The notes: generated from the sequence alone by a model not told the origin. Positions 1 through 5,828 are shown, counted from the first letter of the stretch. The stretch is 8,152 nt of DNA from Methylococcaceae bacterium NSP1-2 (GCA_002256685.1 NQJH01000059.1:861-9012), one strand, 5' to 3'. Translations and numbers: made by a program.

Positions 1-2
1 AC

Positions 3-143
3 GGGGCAGATTTTTATCGTTTGCCCAGAAATACCGACACGGTAACCTTAGAAAAATCGACTTGGGCAGTACCCACTGCTTACGGCGACATTACGCCGTT
101 AAAAGCGGGTGAGAACTTGAGCTGGAAACTGATTGATAGGTAG
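3..143 (+). CDS. 3' end of an unidentified protein gene (partial)
   Basis: One frame is open from the left edge to a TAG at 141-143 and encodes the last 46 residues of a protein. The peptide runs from GADFYRLPRNTDTV to ENLSWKLIDR. It has the mixed polar/aromatic, strand-like composition expected of a soluble C-terminal beta domain, and the other two forward frames meet stops within it. I do not recognise the family and assign no function. The gene reads towards rnt and is separated from it by 86 bases that contain the palindrome at 160-188, so it is probably a separate transcription unit. Its start and most of its length lie outside the window. Confidence 0.6.
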   Translation, partial: GADFYRLPRNTDTVTLEKSTWAVPTAYGDITPLKAGENLSWKLIDR

Positions 144-159
144 CACTGCACTACAACCA

Positions 160-188
160 CTCGTTCCCACGCGGCGCGTGGGAACGAG
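160..188. repeat. REP-like perfect palindrome (13-bp arms, 3-nt loop)
   Basis: The arms CTCGTTCCCACGC (160-172) and GCGTGGGAACGAG (176-188) are perfect reverse complements around the loop GGC. From general knowledge, palindromes with the core CGTTCCCACGC/GCGTGGGAACG are dispersed in many copies in several proteobacterial genomes, including methanotrophs and sulfur oxidisers, and are often discussed with REP-associated tyrosine transposases. It lies just after the stop of the left-hand partial gene and could stop transcription there. The bases that follow are A-rich rather than a T run, so a classical intrinsic terminator is not clearly supported. No transposase is present nearby. Confidence 0.8.
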
Positions 189-229
189 AAAACTATAAAC
201 TTTATTATTTGGATTGAAATAAAAACTTA

Positions 230-853
230 ATGGAAACACCAATTATCCCGCTAGACAAACGCTTTAGAGGTTATCTCCCTGTTGTTATCGACATAGAAAC
301 TGCCGGTTTTAATCCTAAAAAAAATGCTTTATTAGAAATCGCGGCGGTTATTGTTGAGCTGAATAACGATTATGAATTGGACATTACCGAACGCTATACA
401 ACGCACGTTATTCCTTTTAAAAATTCGGAGTTAGATGCTGCCGCGCTTAAATTTAACGGTATAGACCCGTATCATCCATTTCGTATGGCGATTGATGAAA
501 AAGACGCGCTGGAGATGATGTTTAAACCCATTAAAGAGGCGATAAAACGTAATAACTGTACGAAAGCGATTTTAGTGGGGCATAACCCCGCGTTTGATAT
601 TGCGTTTTTGAATGCGGCGATTCATCGCACGCAAATGAAACGTAGCCCATTTCATCCGTTTAGCACCTTTGATACCGCGACTTTAGGCGGTTTGGCGTAT
701 CAACAAACCGTATTGGCAAAAATTGCCAAAACAGCGGGTATGGACTGGGATAGCGAAAAAGCCCATTCGGCTTTATATGACGCGGAAAAAACCGCAGAAT
801 TATTTTGTAAGATTGTGAATCGTTGGAAACATCTGGAAGCGAAAGACGTGTAA
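230..853 (+). CDS. rnt: Ribonuclease T (DEDDh 3'-5' exoribonuclease)
   Basis: RNase T trims 3' ends of tRNA (including turnover of the CCA end), 5S and 23S rRNA and other small RNAs, acting as a cytoplasmic homodimer. The 207-residue product matches the family's usual length and resembles E. coli RNase T throughout. Exo I is VVIDIETAGFN with D21 and E23. Exo II is GHNPAFD with D123. Exo III is HSALYDAE with H179 and D184. All are shifted by -2 from the E. coli DEDDh residues. The segments RFRGYLPVVIDIET, FNGIDP, PFHPFSTFDTA and LFCKIVNRWK are family signatures that separate it from generic DnaQ-type exonucleases. The ATG at 230 gives the expected N-terminus, although the upstream bases hold no strong Shine-Dalgarno sequence. 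It converges with grxD. Confidence 0.96.
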   Translation: METPIIPLDKRFRGYLPVVIDIETAGFNPKKNALLEIAAVIVELNNDYELDITERYTTHVIPFKNSELDAAALKFNGIDPYHPFRMAIDEKDALEMMFKPIKEAIKRNNCTKAILVGHNPAFDIAFLNAAIHRTQMKRSPFHPFSTFDTATLGGLAYQQTVLAKIAKTAGMDWDSEKAHSALYDAEKTAELFCKIVNRWKHLEAKDV

Positions 854-860
854 ACAATGC

Positions 861-886
861 GTAGGCGCGACGTTAGTCGCGCCTAC
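861..886. repeat. Palindrome between convergent rnt and grxD, possible bidirectional terminator
   Basis: The arms GTAGGCGCGAC (861-871) and GTCGCGCCTAC (876-886) are perfect complements around the loop GTTA. It lies 7 bases after the rnt stop and 8 bases before the grxD stop, exactly where a shared transcription end would be useful. Neither flank has a long T run, and the GC-rich sequence stands out from its surroundings. It therefore looks like a dispersed intergenic palindrome that may also act as a terminator. I recall similar GTAGG..CGAC..GTCG..CCTAC repeats as common in bacterial intergenic regions. Confidence 0.7.
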
Positions 887-894
887 AACAATGA

Positions 895-1218
895 TTATTC
901 TGCTACGCCATCAGCCGCTGCTAACAGGGTTGCTAACTCGCCTTTTTTGTACAAATCAGTGACAATATCACAACCGCCAACTAATTCGCCTTTGATGTAA
1001 AGCTGCGGATAAGTGGGCCAATGTGAATACTCTTTTAATGCCTCACGCAATTCGGCATCTTCAAAAATATTCACTGCCATGTATTTAGCATGACAAGCGT
1101 TTAGCACTTGTACAGTTTGCCCAGAAAAACCACATTGTGGAAAATCAGGCGACCCTTTCATGTATAAAACCACAGGATTATTTTCCAATTGGTCTTTAAT
1201 TCTTTCTATAACGTTCAT
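895..1218 (-). CDS. grxD: Monothiol CGFS glutaredoxin (Grx4/GrxD)
   Basis: The 107-residue product is a CGFS-type monothiol glutaredoxin. In this family a glutathione-ligated [2Fe-2S] cluster is held at the dimer interface and passed to apo-proteins, often with a BolA partner. Visible features are YMKGSP with glutathione-binding K21, the active-site motif CGFS at 29-32, WPTYPQLY with cis-Pro P71, and GELVGGCD with G81-D84. It matches E. coli Grx4 well but ends without the longer acidic tail. The frame is open a further 21 codons upstream to an ATG at 1281. I reject that start because MNVIERIKDQL aligns with the family N-terminus and a good promoter lies at 1253-1281, which would make the upstream codons untranscribed. 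The Shine-Dalgarno is weak (GAG about 10 bases upstream). It is divergent from hemF. Confidence 0.95.
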   Translation of the reverse strand: MNVIERIKDQLENNPVVLYMKGSPDFPQCGFSGQTVQVLNACHAKYMAVNIFEDAELREALKEYSHWPTYPQLYIKGELVGGCDIVTDLYKKGELATLLAAADGVAE

Positions 1219-1235
1219 AATGCTTATTCGCTCAA

Positions 1236-1262
1236 TTGATAAAAACAAATTTAGTTTATCAA
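1236..1262. promoter_or_regulatory. Inverted repeat overlapping the grxD -10 box, possible operator
   Basis: TTGATAAA (1236-1243) and TTTATCAA (1255-1262) are perfect 8-bp inverted arms 11 bases apart. The right arm covers the predicted grxD -10 and the left arm lies in its leader, so a bound protein would block grxD transcription. The arms recall FNR half sites, but the spacing is far too wide for one FNR dimer. The AT-rich composition makes chance occurrence possible. Confidence 0.3.
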
Positions 1263-1281
1263 CTTTAAGTAATATTGCCAA
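1253..1281 (-). promoter_or_regulatory. Predicted sigma-70 promoter of grxD
   Basis: On the minus strand, TTGGCA (1276-1281, five of six to TTGACA) and TAAACT (1253-1258, four of six to TATAAT) are separated by 17 bases. Transcription would begin near 1246 and give a leader of about 28 bases to the ATG at 1218. This placement is what decides between the two possible grxD starts. Confidence 0.6.
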
Positions 1282-1350
1282 CGTGTGCTTTATAGTGGTT
1301 TTATTCGCTACAAAATTTTTTATTTAACAAATGATATGCAGGCTTAGCAA

Positions 1351-2265
1351 ATGAATACTGATGATATTGCCAGAGTAAAAGACTATTTACTTAATTTACA
1401 AGACCGTATTTGTGAGGCGTTGGAAGGTGAAGAGCCTGAAGCGCGTTTCGTTGAAGATAAATGGCAACGTGCCGAAGGCGGTGGTGGCAGAACTCGCGTT
1501 TTAACGGGTGGACAGGTATTTGAACAAGGGGGAGTGAATTTTTCCCATGTAACAGGGTTTAAATTACCACCGTCAGCGACGGCTAAACGCCCTGAGTTAG
1601 CTAATCGGCAATTTCAAGCGATGGGGGTGTCGTTAGTAATTCATCCTAACAACCCCTATGTTCCTACTTCACATGCTAACGTGCGCTTTTTAATCGCCGA
1701 AAAAGAAGGCGAACCGACCATTTGGTGGTTCGGAGGCGGCTTTGATTTAACGCCGTATTATCCTTTTAAAGAAGATGTGATTCATTGGCATAAAACCGCA
1801 CTTGCTGCGTGCCAGCCTTTTGGTAAAGGACTGTATCCTAAATATAAAAAATGGTGTGATGATTATTTTTTCCTGCCACATCGCAATGAAACACGCGGTG
1901 TCGGTGGTTTGTTTTTTGATGATTTGAATGAAGGCGGTTTTGAACACTGTTTTGCGTTTATGCGTAGCGTCGGCGATCATTACATTGAAGGCTACTTACC
2001 TATTGTACAAAAACGCAAAGACACGCCTTATGGAATGAAAGAACGTAATTTTCAACTGTATCGTCGGGGTCGTTATGTGGAGTTTAATTTTATTTATGAC
2101 CGAGGCACGTTGTTCGGTTTGCAATCGGGCGGACGCACAGAGTCTATTTTAATGTCTATGCCGCCAGTGGCACACTGGCAATATAATTGGCATCCTGAAC
2201 AAGACAGTCCAGAAGCAGAGCTTTATGAAACCTATCTGAAGCCGCAAAATTGGCTGGGGATTTGA
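1351..2265 (+). CDS. hemF: Oxygen-dependent coproporphyrinogen III oxidase
   Basis: HemF converts coproporphyrinogen III to protoporphyrinogen IX in heme synthesis by two oxidative decarboxylations that use O2; it acts as a cytoplasmic homodimer. The 304-residue product is close to the 299 of E. coli HemF and collinear with it. Signatures are EDKWQRAEGGGGRTRVL, GVNFSHV, MGVSLVIHPNNPYVPTSHANVRF, WWFGGGFDLTPYY, KKWCDDYFFLPHRNE, GGLFFDDL and RGRYVEFNFIYDRGTLFGLQ. The four conserved histidines are present as H98, H108, H147 and H177. The ATG at 1351 has a modest AGG 8 bases upstream and gives the expected N-terminus. It implies aerobic growth. It is divergent from grxD, and no other heme gene is adjacent. 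Confidence 0.97.
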   Translation: MNTDDIARVKDYLLNLQDRICEALEGEEPEARFVEDKWQRAEGGGGRTRVLTGGQVFEQGGVNFSHVTGFKLPPSATAKRPELANRQFQAMGVSLVIHPNNPYVPTSHANVRFLIAEKEGEPTIWWFGGGFDLTPYYPFKEDVIHWHKTALAACQPFGKGLYPKYKKWCDDYFFLPHRNETRGVGGLFFDDLNEGGFEHCFAFMRSVGDHYIEGYLPIVQKRKDTPYGMKERNFQLYRRGRYVEFNFIYDRGTLFGLQSGGRTESILMSMPPVAHWQYNWHPEQDSPEAELYETYLKPQNWLGI

Positions 2266-2282
2266 ATAGATTGCAGTTTATC

Positions 2283-2308
2283 GGAGTATAAACCTAGGTT
2301 TGTACTCC
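2283..2308 (+). terminator. 26-bp near-perfect palindrome, likely hemF terminator
   Basis: The sequence is symmetric about 2295/2296, with a perfect core AAACCTAGGTTT and outer arms GGAGTA/TACTCC. The single non-Watson-Crick pair is T2289 with G2302. In hemF-sense RNA this becomes a U-G wobble, so the hairpin is continuous. In the opposite strand it is a C-A mismatch. The asymmetry favours a role ending hemF transcription. The downstream T stretch is spread out (2309-2333) rather than immediate, so termination is likely but not certain. Confidence 0.55.
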
Positions 2309-2315
2309 TAATATC

Positions 2316-2969
2316 TTACTTCGATTTTTTATATTTCCCGTCAAAACTCACATTATGACCGCCGCAATTGCCATTATCATCACTGACCGTCAACGATTTT
2401 TTAGCAAAGGTTAGCATGAGTTTACAATCGAACTCATCATCGCCACTTGAATAGTGCAGAGTATTACCATCAAGCGGGAATGTGCCATCCAACTCACCTA
2501 TATTGACGTTGCCTGTGTCTGCATTACCTACCCATGTGGCGTTGCCTGTGATGTGTAACTGCCCATTGTTTAAATCCTGTACGCTAATAGAGGCCGTATT
2601 ATCTGGCTTACGTTGATATTCACCTGAAATAGCGGGTAATTTTGCTGTCGCGTGGGTCATGGATTCAAGCTCGGTAAGGCGGGCAGCATAAACCTGATTT
2701 AAACAATCAGTACCAAGAGGGCAAGTATCGCGAACCGATTTAAGCCAATCTTGTTGCGCCGCTTTTAAAGCGGCTGGGTTCGAGGTATTTGATAACGCTT
2801 TTTTGTAGGCGATCCATAAAAATCCGTCTAAGTCAGATAATTTTGCATCGGTGCAAATCGTTTTTTCTATGGGAGTGCTGGCTTTAGCACAGTTAAAACC
2901 TGCTCCCTGAGCATGAAATGACATCACGCTCAGGGTGATAACTAGTAAATAACGGTTTGTTGTAGTCAT
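2316..2969 (-). CDS. Exported LprI-like protein (lysozyme-inhibitor LprI N-terminal domain family)
   Basis: The 217-residue product starts with a Sec-type signal peptide: a hydrophobic stretch at about 7-18 and a likely cleavage after A23 (AQGA|GF). Residues 25-104 match the LprI N-terminal domain (DUF1311 type): FNCAKASTPIEKTIC, then LDGFLWIAYKKAL, QQDWLKSVRDTC and CLNQVYAARLTELE. C27, C39, C83 and C89 probably form disulfides in the periplasm. Residues 114-214 form a second, beta-rich domain with C182 and C202 and the end motif CGGHNVSFDGKYKK. I know this arrangement only as uncharacterised. Lysozyme inhibition is the property for which the M. tuberculosis family member is named and should not be assumed here. 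There is no clear Shine-Dalgarno. The gene starts 4 bases after the DUF4870 stop, so the two are probably translationally coupled. Confidence 0.8.
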   Translation of the reverse strand: MTTTNRYLLVITLSVMSFHAQGAGFNCAKASTPIEKTICTDAKLSDLDGFLWIAYKKALSNTSNPAALKAAQQDWLKSVRDTCPLGTDCLNQVYAARLTELESMTHATAKLPAISGEYQRKPDNTASISVQDLNNGQLHITGNATWVGNADTGNVNIGELDGTFPLDGNTLHYSSGDDEFDCKLMLTFAKKSLTVSDDNGNCGGHNVSFDGKYKKSK

Positions 2970-2973
2970 CGTG

Positions 2974-3351
2974 TTATTTTATGATGTTAATGGTCATTGG
3001 ATAATACCAAAGTTCGCCATTATTTGCTTTGAGACCGCCGATGATAGGAAATACGATGGCAAGAACGCCTAAAACAGCGAGTATTGGAATGCCAATGACG
3101 ACAAACATTAGCACAAAGCCAATTGCTGCATAAATGAGTTCTGAGATAATCCAGTTGACAACAATTTTGCCATGTTCATCAAGTATCGGATATTCCTCTT
3201 TTTTGATTTGCCAAATAATAATGGGGGCGATTAAGCCCAGTAGTGGAATGATGTATCCCGCTAATTGTGACAGGTGTAAAAACATCGCCCATTGTCTTGC
3301 TTCTTGTTCTTTTTGATTATTTTGGTTGTCTAGCTGTTTTGAAATATCCAC
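2974..3351 (-). CDS. DUF4870 family small membrane protein
   Basis: This 125-residue protein has a polar, glutamine-rich N-terminus (1-20) and then three predicted membrane segments at about 22-46, 64-86 and 87-108. The signature RQWAMFLHLSQLAGYIIPLLG followed by YPILDEHGKIVVNWIIS (D58, H60, N66, W67) is typical of DUF4870, a Tic20-like fold family of unknown function found in many bacteria. The start is GTG at 3349-3351, supported by AGGAAGG at 3358-3364, 6 bases away. It is the first gene of a two-gene unit with the LprI-like protein. That suggests an inner-membrane and periplasm pair working in the envelope, although no role is established for either. Confidence 0.85.
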   Translation of the reverse strand: MDISKQLDNQNNQKEQEARQWAMFLHLSQLAGYIIPLLGLIAPIIIWQIKKEEYPILDEHGKIVVNWIISELIYAAIGFVLMFVVIGIPILAVLGVLAIVFPIIGGLKANNGELWYYPMTINIIK

Positions 3352-3357
3352 TTGATG

Positions 3358-3364
3358 CCTTCCT
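3358..3364 (-). promoter_or_regulatory. Ribosome binding site for the DUF4870 GTG start
   Basis: On the minus strand AGGAAGG lies 6 bases before the GTG at 3351. It is one of the strongest Shine-Dalgarno sequences in the window and is what supports a GTG start in the absence of a suitably placed ATG. Confidence 0.75.
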
Positions 3365-3423
3365 CTTTATTATTATTGCCTAACGCTAACAGGGCAGGGC
3401 GTGTGCCTCGCCATTTTTATGCT

Positions 3424-3452
3424 TTGAAATTACACAATCCAGTTTTAAATAG
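3424..3452 (+). promoter_or_regulatory. Weak candidate promoter for the VOC gene
   Basis: TTGAAA (3424-3429, five of six to TTGACA) is followed after 16-17 bases by TAAATA/AAATAG, a poor -10. It would give a leader of about 50 bases. It is recorded because it overlaps the inverted repeat at 3448-3461. Confidence 0.25.
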
Positions 3453-3461
3453 CAAGCTATT
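3448..3461. promoter_or_regulatory. Perfect inverted repeat between divergent DUF4870 and VOC genes, candidate shared operator
   Basis: AATAGC-AA-GCTATT is a perfect 6-bp inverted repeat with a 2-base centre. It sits at the expected start of transcription of the minus-strand promoter below and overlaps the possible VOC -10 region. A protein bound here could affect both genes. The evidence is symmetry and position only. Confidence 0.35.
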
Positions 3462-3464
3462 ATA
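3459..3464 (-). promoter_or_regulatory. Candidate -10 box for the DUF4870/LprI-like unit
   Basis: The minus strand carries a perfect TATAAT here, about 108 bases upstream of the GTG start. No good TTGACA-like hexamer lies 16-18 bases upstream, so the promoter may be weak, activator-dependent or a chance match. Confidence 0.4.
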
Positions 3465-3510
3465 GACAGAGGGTATTCACATCATTTTAAATAATTACAA
3501 AGGTCTTATT

Positions 3511-3882
3511 ATGTTAAAAAGTAATCTTATTTTGCACCATGCCAGTTTAATTGTTACTAATACCGAGCAATCGTTAGCGTTTTATTCGGGTGTTTTAGGA
3601 TTGCAACAGATAGACAGACCTGATTTAGGTTTTCCAGGGGCGTGGTTTCAGCTAGGCGAACAGCAAATTCATTTATTAGAATTACCAAATATTGATCCTA
3701 CTACCGGTCGTCCAGAACATGGTGGACGTGATCGCCATATTGCTTTAAGCACAGCGGCACTCGATCCTGTTCGGGAAGCCTTAGAAGTGGCGGGGATTAG
3801 TTATACGGTAAGCAAATCAGGGCGACGGGCTTTATTTTGTCGTGATCCAGATGGTAATGCGATAGAAATTCTGGAAAGGTAA
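3511..3882 (+). CDS. VOC superfamily protein (glyoxalase/dioxygenase fold)
   Basis: A single-domain 123-residue vicinal-oxygen-chelate protein made of two beta-alpha-beta-beta-beta modules. The first is ILHHASLIVTNTEQSLAFYSGVLGL to GEQQIHLLELP. The second is DRHIALSTAAL to CRDPDGNAIEILER. By comparison with glyoxalase I, the likely metal ligands are H10, H54, H76 and E119. H54 replaces the glutamate of classical GloA, which suggests a different subfamily. Members of this fold include glyoxalases, ring-cleaving dioxygenases and fosfomycin or bleomycin resistance proteins, so the substrate cannot be assigned. The start ATG has AAAGG 7 bases upstream. It is transcribed alone, divergent from DUF4870 and converging on the HD gene across 18 bases. 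Confidence 0.85.
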   Translation: MLKSNLILHHASLIVTNTEQSLAFYSGVLGLQQIDRPDLGFPGAWFQLGEQQIHLLELPNIDPTTGRPEHGGRDRHIALSTAALDPVREALEVAGISYTVSKSGRRALFCRDPDGNAIEILER

Positions 3883-3900
3883 CAATTACCCACCGCCATC

Positions 3901-4326
3901 TCAGTTAGTTTCATTTAACACCTGCCACGCGGCATGATATTTAGCGATGCGCACTAAATCCTTGTCAGTTAAGTTGGATAGGCGCAGTACATTAATATTG
4001 TCTTCAATATCGGCTATCTTAACTTTTCTAGCGAGGGCGTTTTGCTTGGCTCTTAGCACAAAATCTGAGTAATTTTCATCGGCTTGCTTAGTAAGGCATA
4101 ACACCGCTTCAACGACGATACTTGGAATGCCTTCGGCAAGCAGTTCTGAAGCGGTGATGTCTGAATCTTCAAGCACATCATGTAACAGGGCAACCGACAT
4201 TTCACTGTCGATAGTCATTTTTGCCATGAGTCTAAGTGGGTGGAGAATATAGGCGCGTCCTGCTTTATCGACTGCGCCTGCATGAGCGCGAAGTGCAATA
4301 GCTAATGATTTTTCGATAAGCGTCAT
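3901..4326 (-). CDS. Small stand-alone HD hydrolase of the SpoT/MESH1 type
   Basis: The 141-residue protein consists only of an HD domain like the N-terminal ppGpp hydrolase domain of RelA/SpoT proteins. It shows AHAGAVDKAGRAYILHPLRL (H29), ALLHDVLEDSD (H49, D50, and the E53-D54 pair seen in hydrolase-active enzymes), and RKVKIADIEDN (D106). The four predicted Mn ligands H29, H49, D50 and D106 match those of known alarmone hydrolases. Synthetase, TGS and ACT domains are absent. It could remove the 3' pyrophosphate of (p)ppGpp, but other substrates such as NADPH (reported for MESH1) or other nucleotides are possible. The start ATG lies 35 bases after the stop of the Gfo/Idh/MocA gene on the same strand, with AAGG about 12 bases upstream, so the two are probably cotranscribed. 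Confidence 0.83.
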   Translation of the reverse strand: MTLIEKSLAIALRAHAGAVDKAGRAYILHPLRLMAKMTIDSEMSVALLHDVLEDSDITASELLAEGIPSIVVEAVLCLTKQADENYSDFVLRAKQNALARKVKIADIEDNINVLRLSNLTDKDLVRIAKYHAAWQVLNETN

Positions 4327-4361
4327 CGTCGTTTAAATGCCTTACATTAAGAGCAGTGTGT

Positions 4362-5447
4362 CTAGAAATTATCCGAGTCGGTCACATTGTGAATTTCTCG
4401 ACTTCTCTTTCTTTTAAATGTCCACATTCTAAGCGCATTACCCGTGACCACTTGCTTTTCTTCGACAGACTGCAACGCGGCTACGATGAGTTGACAGTTA
4501 TTTTTTGCATCTTCTAGCGAGAGTAGAGGGTCGGTGTCTTCCAATACACATTGACTGAAATGTTCTATTTCCAGCTGAAAATGATTAGCAGGGGGCAGTT
4601 GTTCTTCCTCCTGTTGTCCGTCTTCAGTCCACCATGAAATAACAGGTATATCAGTGGGCATCGCCCAAACATTGTGGCATTTTATACCGCCTTTAGTACC
4701 GATGATTTCATATTCGCAGCGTCTTGCCCGTTCAAAGCTAAAATCGAAATGGGCAAATTTTCCATCACCAAAATCAATAATACCGCTAGTCGTAATATCG
4801 GCTCCGCTTTCAACATGCTTGGATAATGCGGTCACTGAGATAGGTTGTTGATCGAAAAATAACCGAGCCACATGAATCGCGTAACAACCAATGTCCCACA
4901 TCGCACCACCCCCATTATCGACACTTTCTGCTAAGCGATACATGCGTGCAGGTCGCATCATAAAGGAAAAACTGCTACGAATTGAACGTACTTCACCGAT
5001 GAGTCCAGATTGTATTAATTCCTGTACGCGAGTGTGTTGTGGGTGAAAACGGTACATAAAGCCTTCCATGACTTTAACATTATGCTCGCGTGAAGCAAGA
5101 TAGATAGACTCGATGGCGGCTAAACTCAATGCCATTGGTTTTTCACAGAGTACATGTTTGCCCTGCCTGATAGCGCGTAATGCCCATTCAGCGTGTTCGT
5201 AATTGGCAAGTGGAATATACACAGCATCTATATTAGGGTCGTTGAGTAAGGCTTCGCGGTCGTTGTATATGCACACATTCTGTTGTTGTGGTGCATATTG
5301 CGCCAGCGTTTGCGCTGCTGCACCCGTGCGACGACTGGCAATAGCGACTAATTCAGCATTGGACGCACCAACAATGGCAGGCATTAAGCGTTCATTGATA
5401 CGAGCCGCCCCCAAAATACCCCAGCGTAATTTTGATTTGTCATTCAT
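4362..5447 (-). CDS. Gfo/Idh/MocA family NAD(P)-dependent oxidoreductase
   Basis: A 361-residue sugar/polyol-type dehydrogenase. The N-terminal Rossmann domain begins LRWGILGAARINERLMPAI, with SRR (38-40) at the site that contacts the cofactor; the arginines favour NADP. IDAVYIPLANYEHAEWALRAIRQGKHVLCEKPMAL contains the conserved catalytic K103 in EKP. The C-terminal alpha/beta domain contains GGGAMWDIGCYAIHVAR, with D185 and H192 in the D-x-x-x-Y-x-x-H catalytic pattern. The N-terminus and length resemble dimeric dihydrodiol dehydrogenase and glucose-fructose oxidoreductase relatives, but no signal peptide is present, so it is cytoplasmic. The substrate is unknown. The start ATG at 5447 has AAAGG 8 bases upstream. 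An ATG four bases upstream, out of phase, and the basic tail RKRSREIHNVTDSDNF have no clear meaning. Confidence 0.9.
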   Translation of the reverse strand: MNDKSKLRWGILGAARINERLMPAIVGASNAELVAIASRRTGAAAQTLAQYAPQQQNVCIYNDREALLNDPNIDAVYIPLANYEHAEWALRAIRQGKHVLCEKPMALSLAAIESIYLASREHNVKVMEGFMYRFHPQHTRVQELIQSGLIGEVRSIRSSFSFMMRPARMYRLAESVDNGGGAMWDIGCYAIHVARLFFDQQPISVTALSKHVESGADITTSGIIDFGDGKFAHFDFSFERARRCEYEIIGTKGGIKCHNVWAMPTDIPVISWWTEDGQQEEEQLPPANHFQLEIEHFSQCVLEDTDPLLSLEDAKNNCQLIVAALQSVEEKQVVTGNALRMWTFKRKRSREIHNVTDSDNF

Positions 5448-5564
5448 TGGATTTGCCTTTTTTGGTTAGATTGGTGATGTTAACTCGCTACTATAGCGGG
5501 AATACGTCCGAATTCCGCACACCAAAATTTTACCGCACTGCACCAACGCATTGCTAGCATTGGT

Positions 5565-5828
5565 TTATTTTGGACAACCTTCTAACTTATAAATGGCATA
5601 ACCTTGATCAGCAATTTGCGCCCTTAATTCAGCGGACGCTTCAATACTGTGACAAAAATAACAGTTTCCCGATGTGACCGTCGCATTGGTTTGACCGATA
5701 CTTTTCAGCCACTTTTGCGCGTATTCTAAGGCTTTTTGCTGATCTTGTTCATCAAGTATCACATCAAAGTGTATAATTTTACCTTCTGTTGTTTTTGCGT
5801 AAGTATCAAATACATGCGACATAGACAT
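5565..5828 (-). CDS. DUF2024 family protein
   Basis: This small 87-residue soluble protein matches DUF2024: HVFDTYAKTTEGKIIHFDVIL (5-25), ALEYAQKWLKSIG (33-45), then GNCYFCHSIEAS with a CxxCH motif (C56, C59, H60) and the ending GYAIYKLEGCPK with C85. The three cysteines and histidine could bind a metal or act as a redox site, but no function is known for the family to my knowledge. The start at 5828 is chosen over the ATG two codons in because GGAG lies 7 bases upstream of it. It is divergent from the MarR-type gene, and the spacer holds three inverted repeats, so control by that regulator is a reasonable guess. The Gfo/Idh/MocA gene lies 117 bases downstream on the same strand. Confidence 0.85.
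   Translation of the reverse strand: MSMSHVFDTYAKTTEGKIIHFDVILDEQDQQKALEYAQKWLKSIGQTNATVTSGNCYFCHSIEASAELRAQIADQGYAIYKLEGCPK

Noticed and set aside
660..857. Open frame antisense to rnt
   Set aside because: It shadows a clearly identified enzyme and has no recognisable domain. The same holds for open frames antisense to hemF (1747-1980), DUF4870 (3134-3316), the oxidoreductase (4654-4851, 5203-5469) and DUF1499 (6761-6958).
1236..1262. FNR-type site (TTGAT...ATCAA) upstream of grxD/hemF
   Set aside because: The half sites are 17 bases apart instead of 4, so one FNR dimer could not bind both. Kept only as a generic inverted repeat.
1219..1281. N-terminal extension of 21 codons on grxD from an ATG at 1281
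   Set aside because: The family N-terminus aligns with the ATG at 1218, and the extension would lie on and upstream of a good promoter.
3397..3418. GGCG/CGCC hairpin followed by ATTTTT, resembling an intrinsic terminator
   Set aside because: The stem is only 4 bp with a 7-base loop, and it would sit upstream of the VOC gene with no transcript to end.
3511..3882. Specific call of the VOC gene as gloA or an antibiotic-resistance gene
   Set aside because: The length, the H54 ligand in place of Glu and the lack of subfamily-specific motifs do not support a specific substrate.
5486..5498. Small hairpin CGCTA-CTA-TAGCG between DUF2024 and the oxidoreductase gene
   Set aside because: A 5-bp stem without a T run is too weak to call a terminator, and a TATAGT-like hexamer on the minus strand there lacks a matching -35. 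Nothing else in 5448-5564 is convincing.
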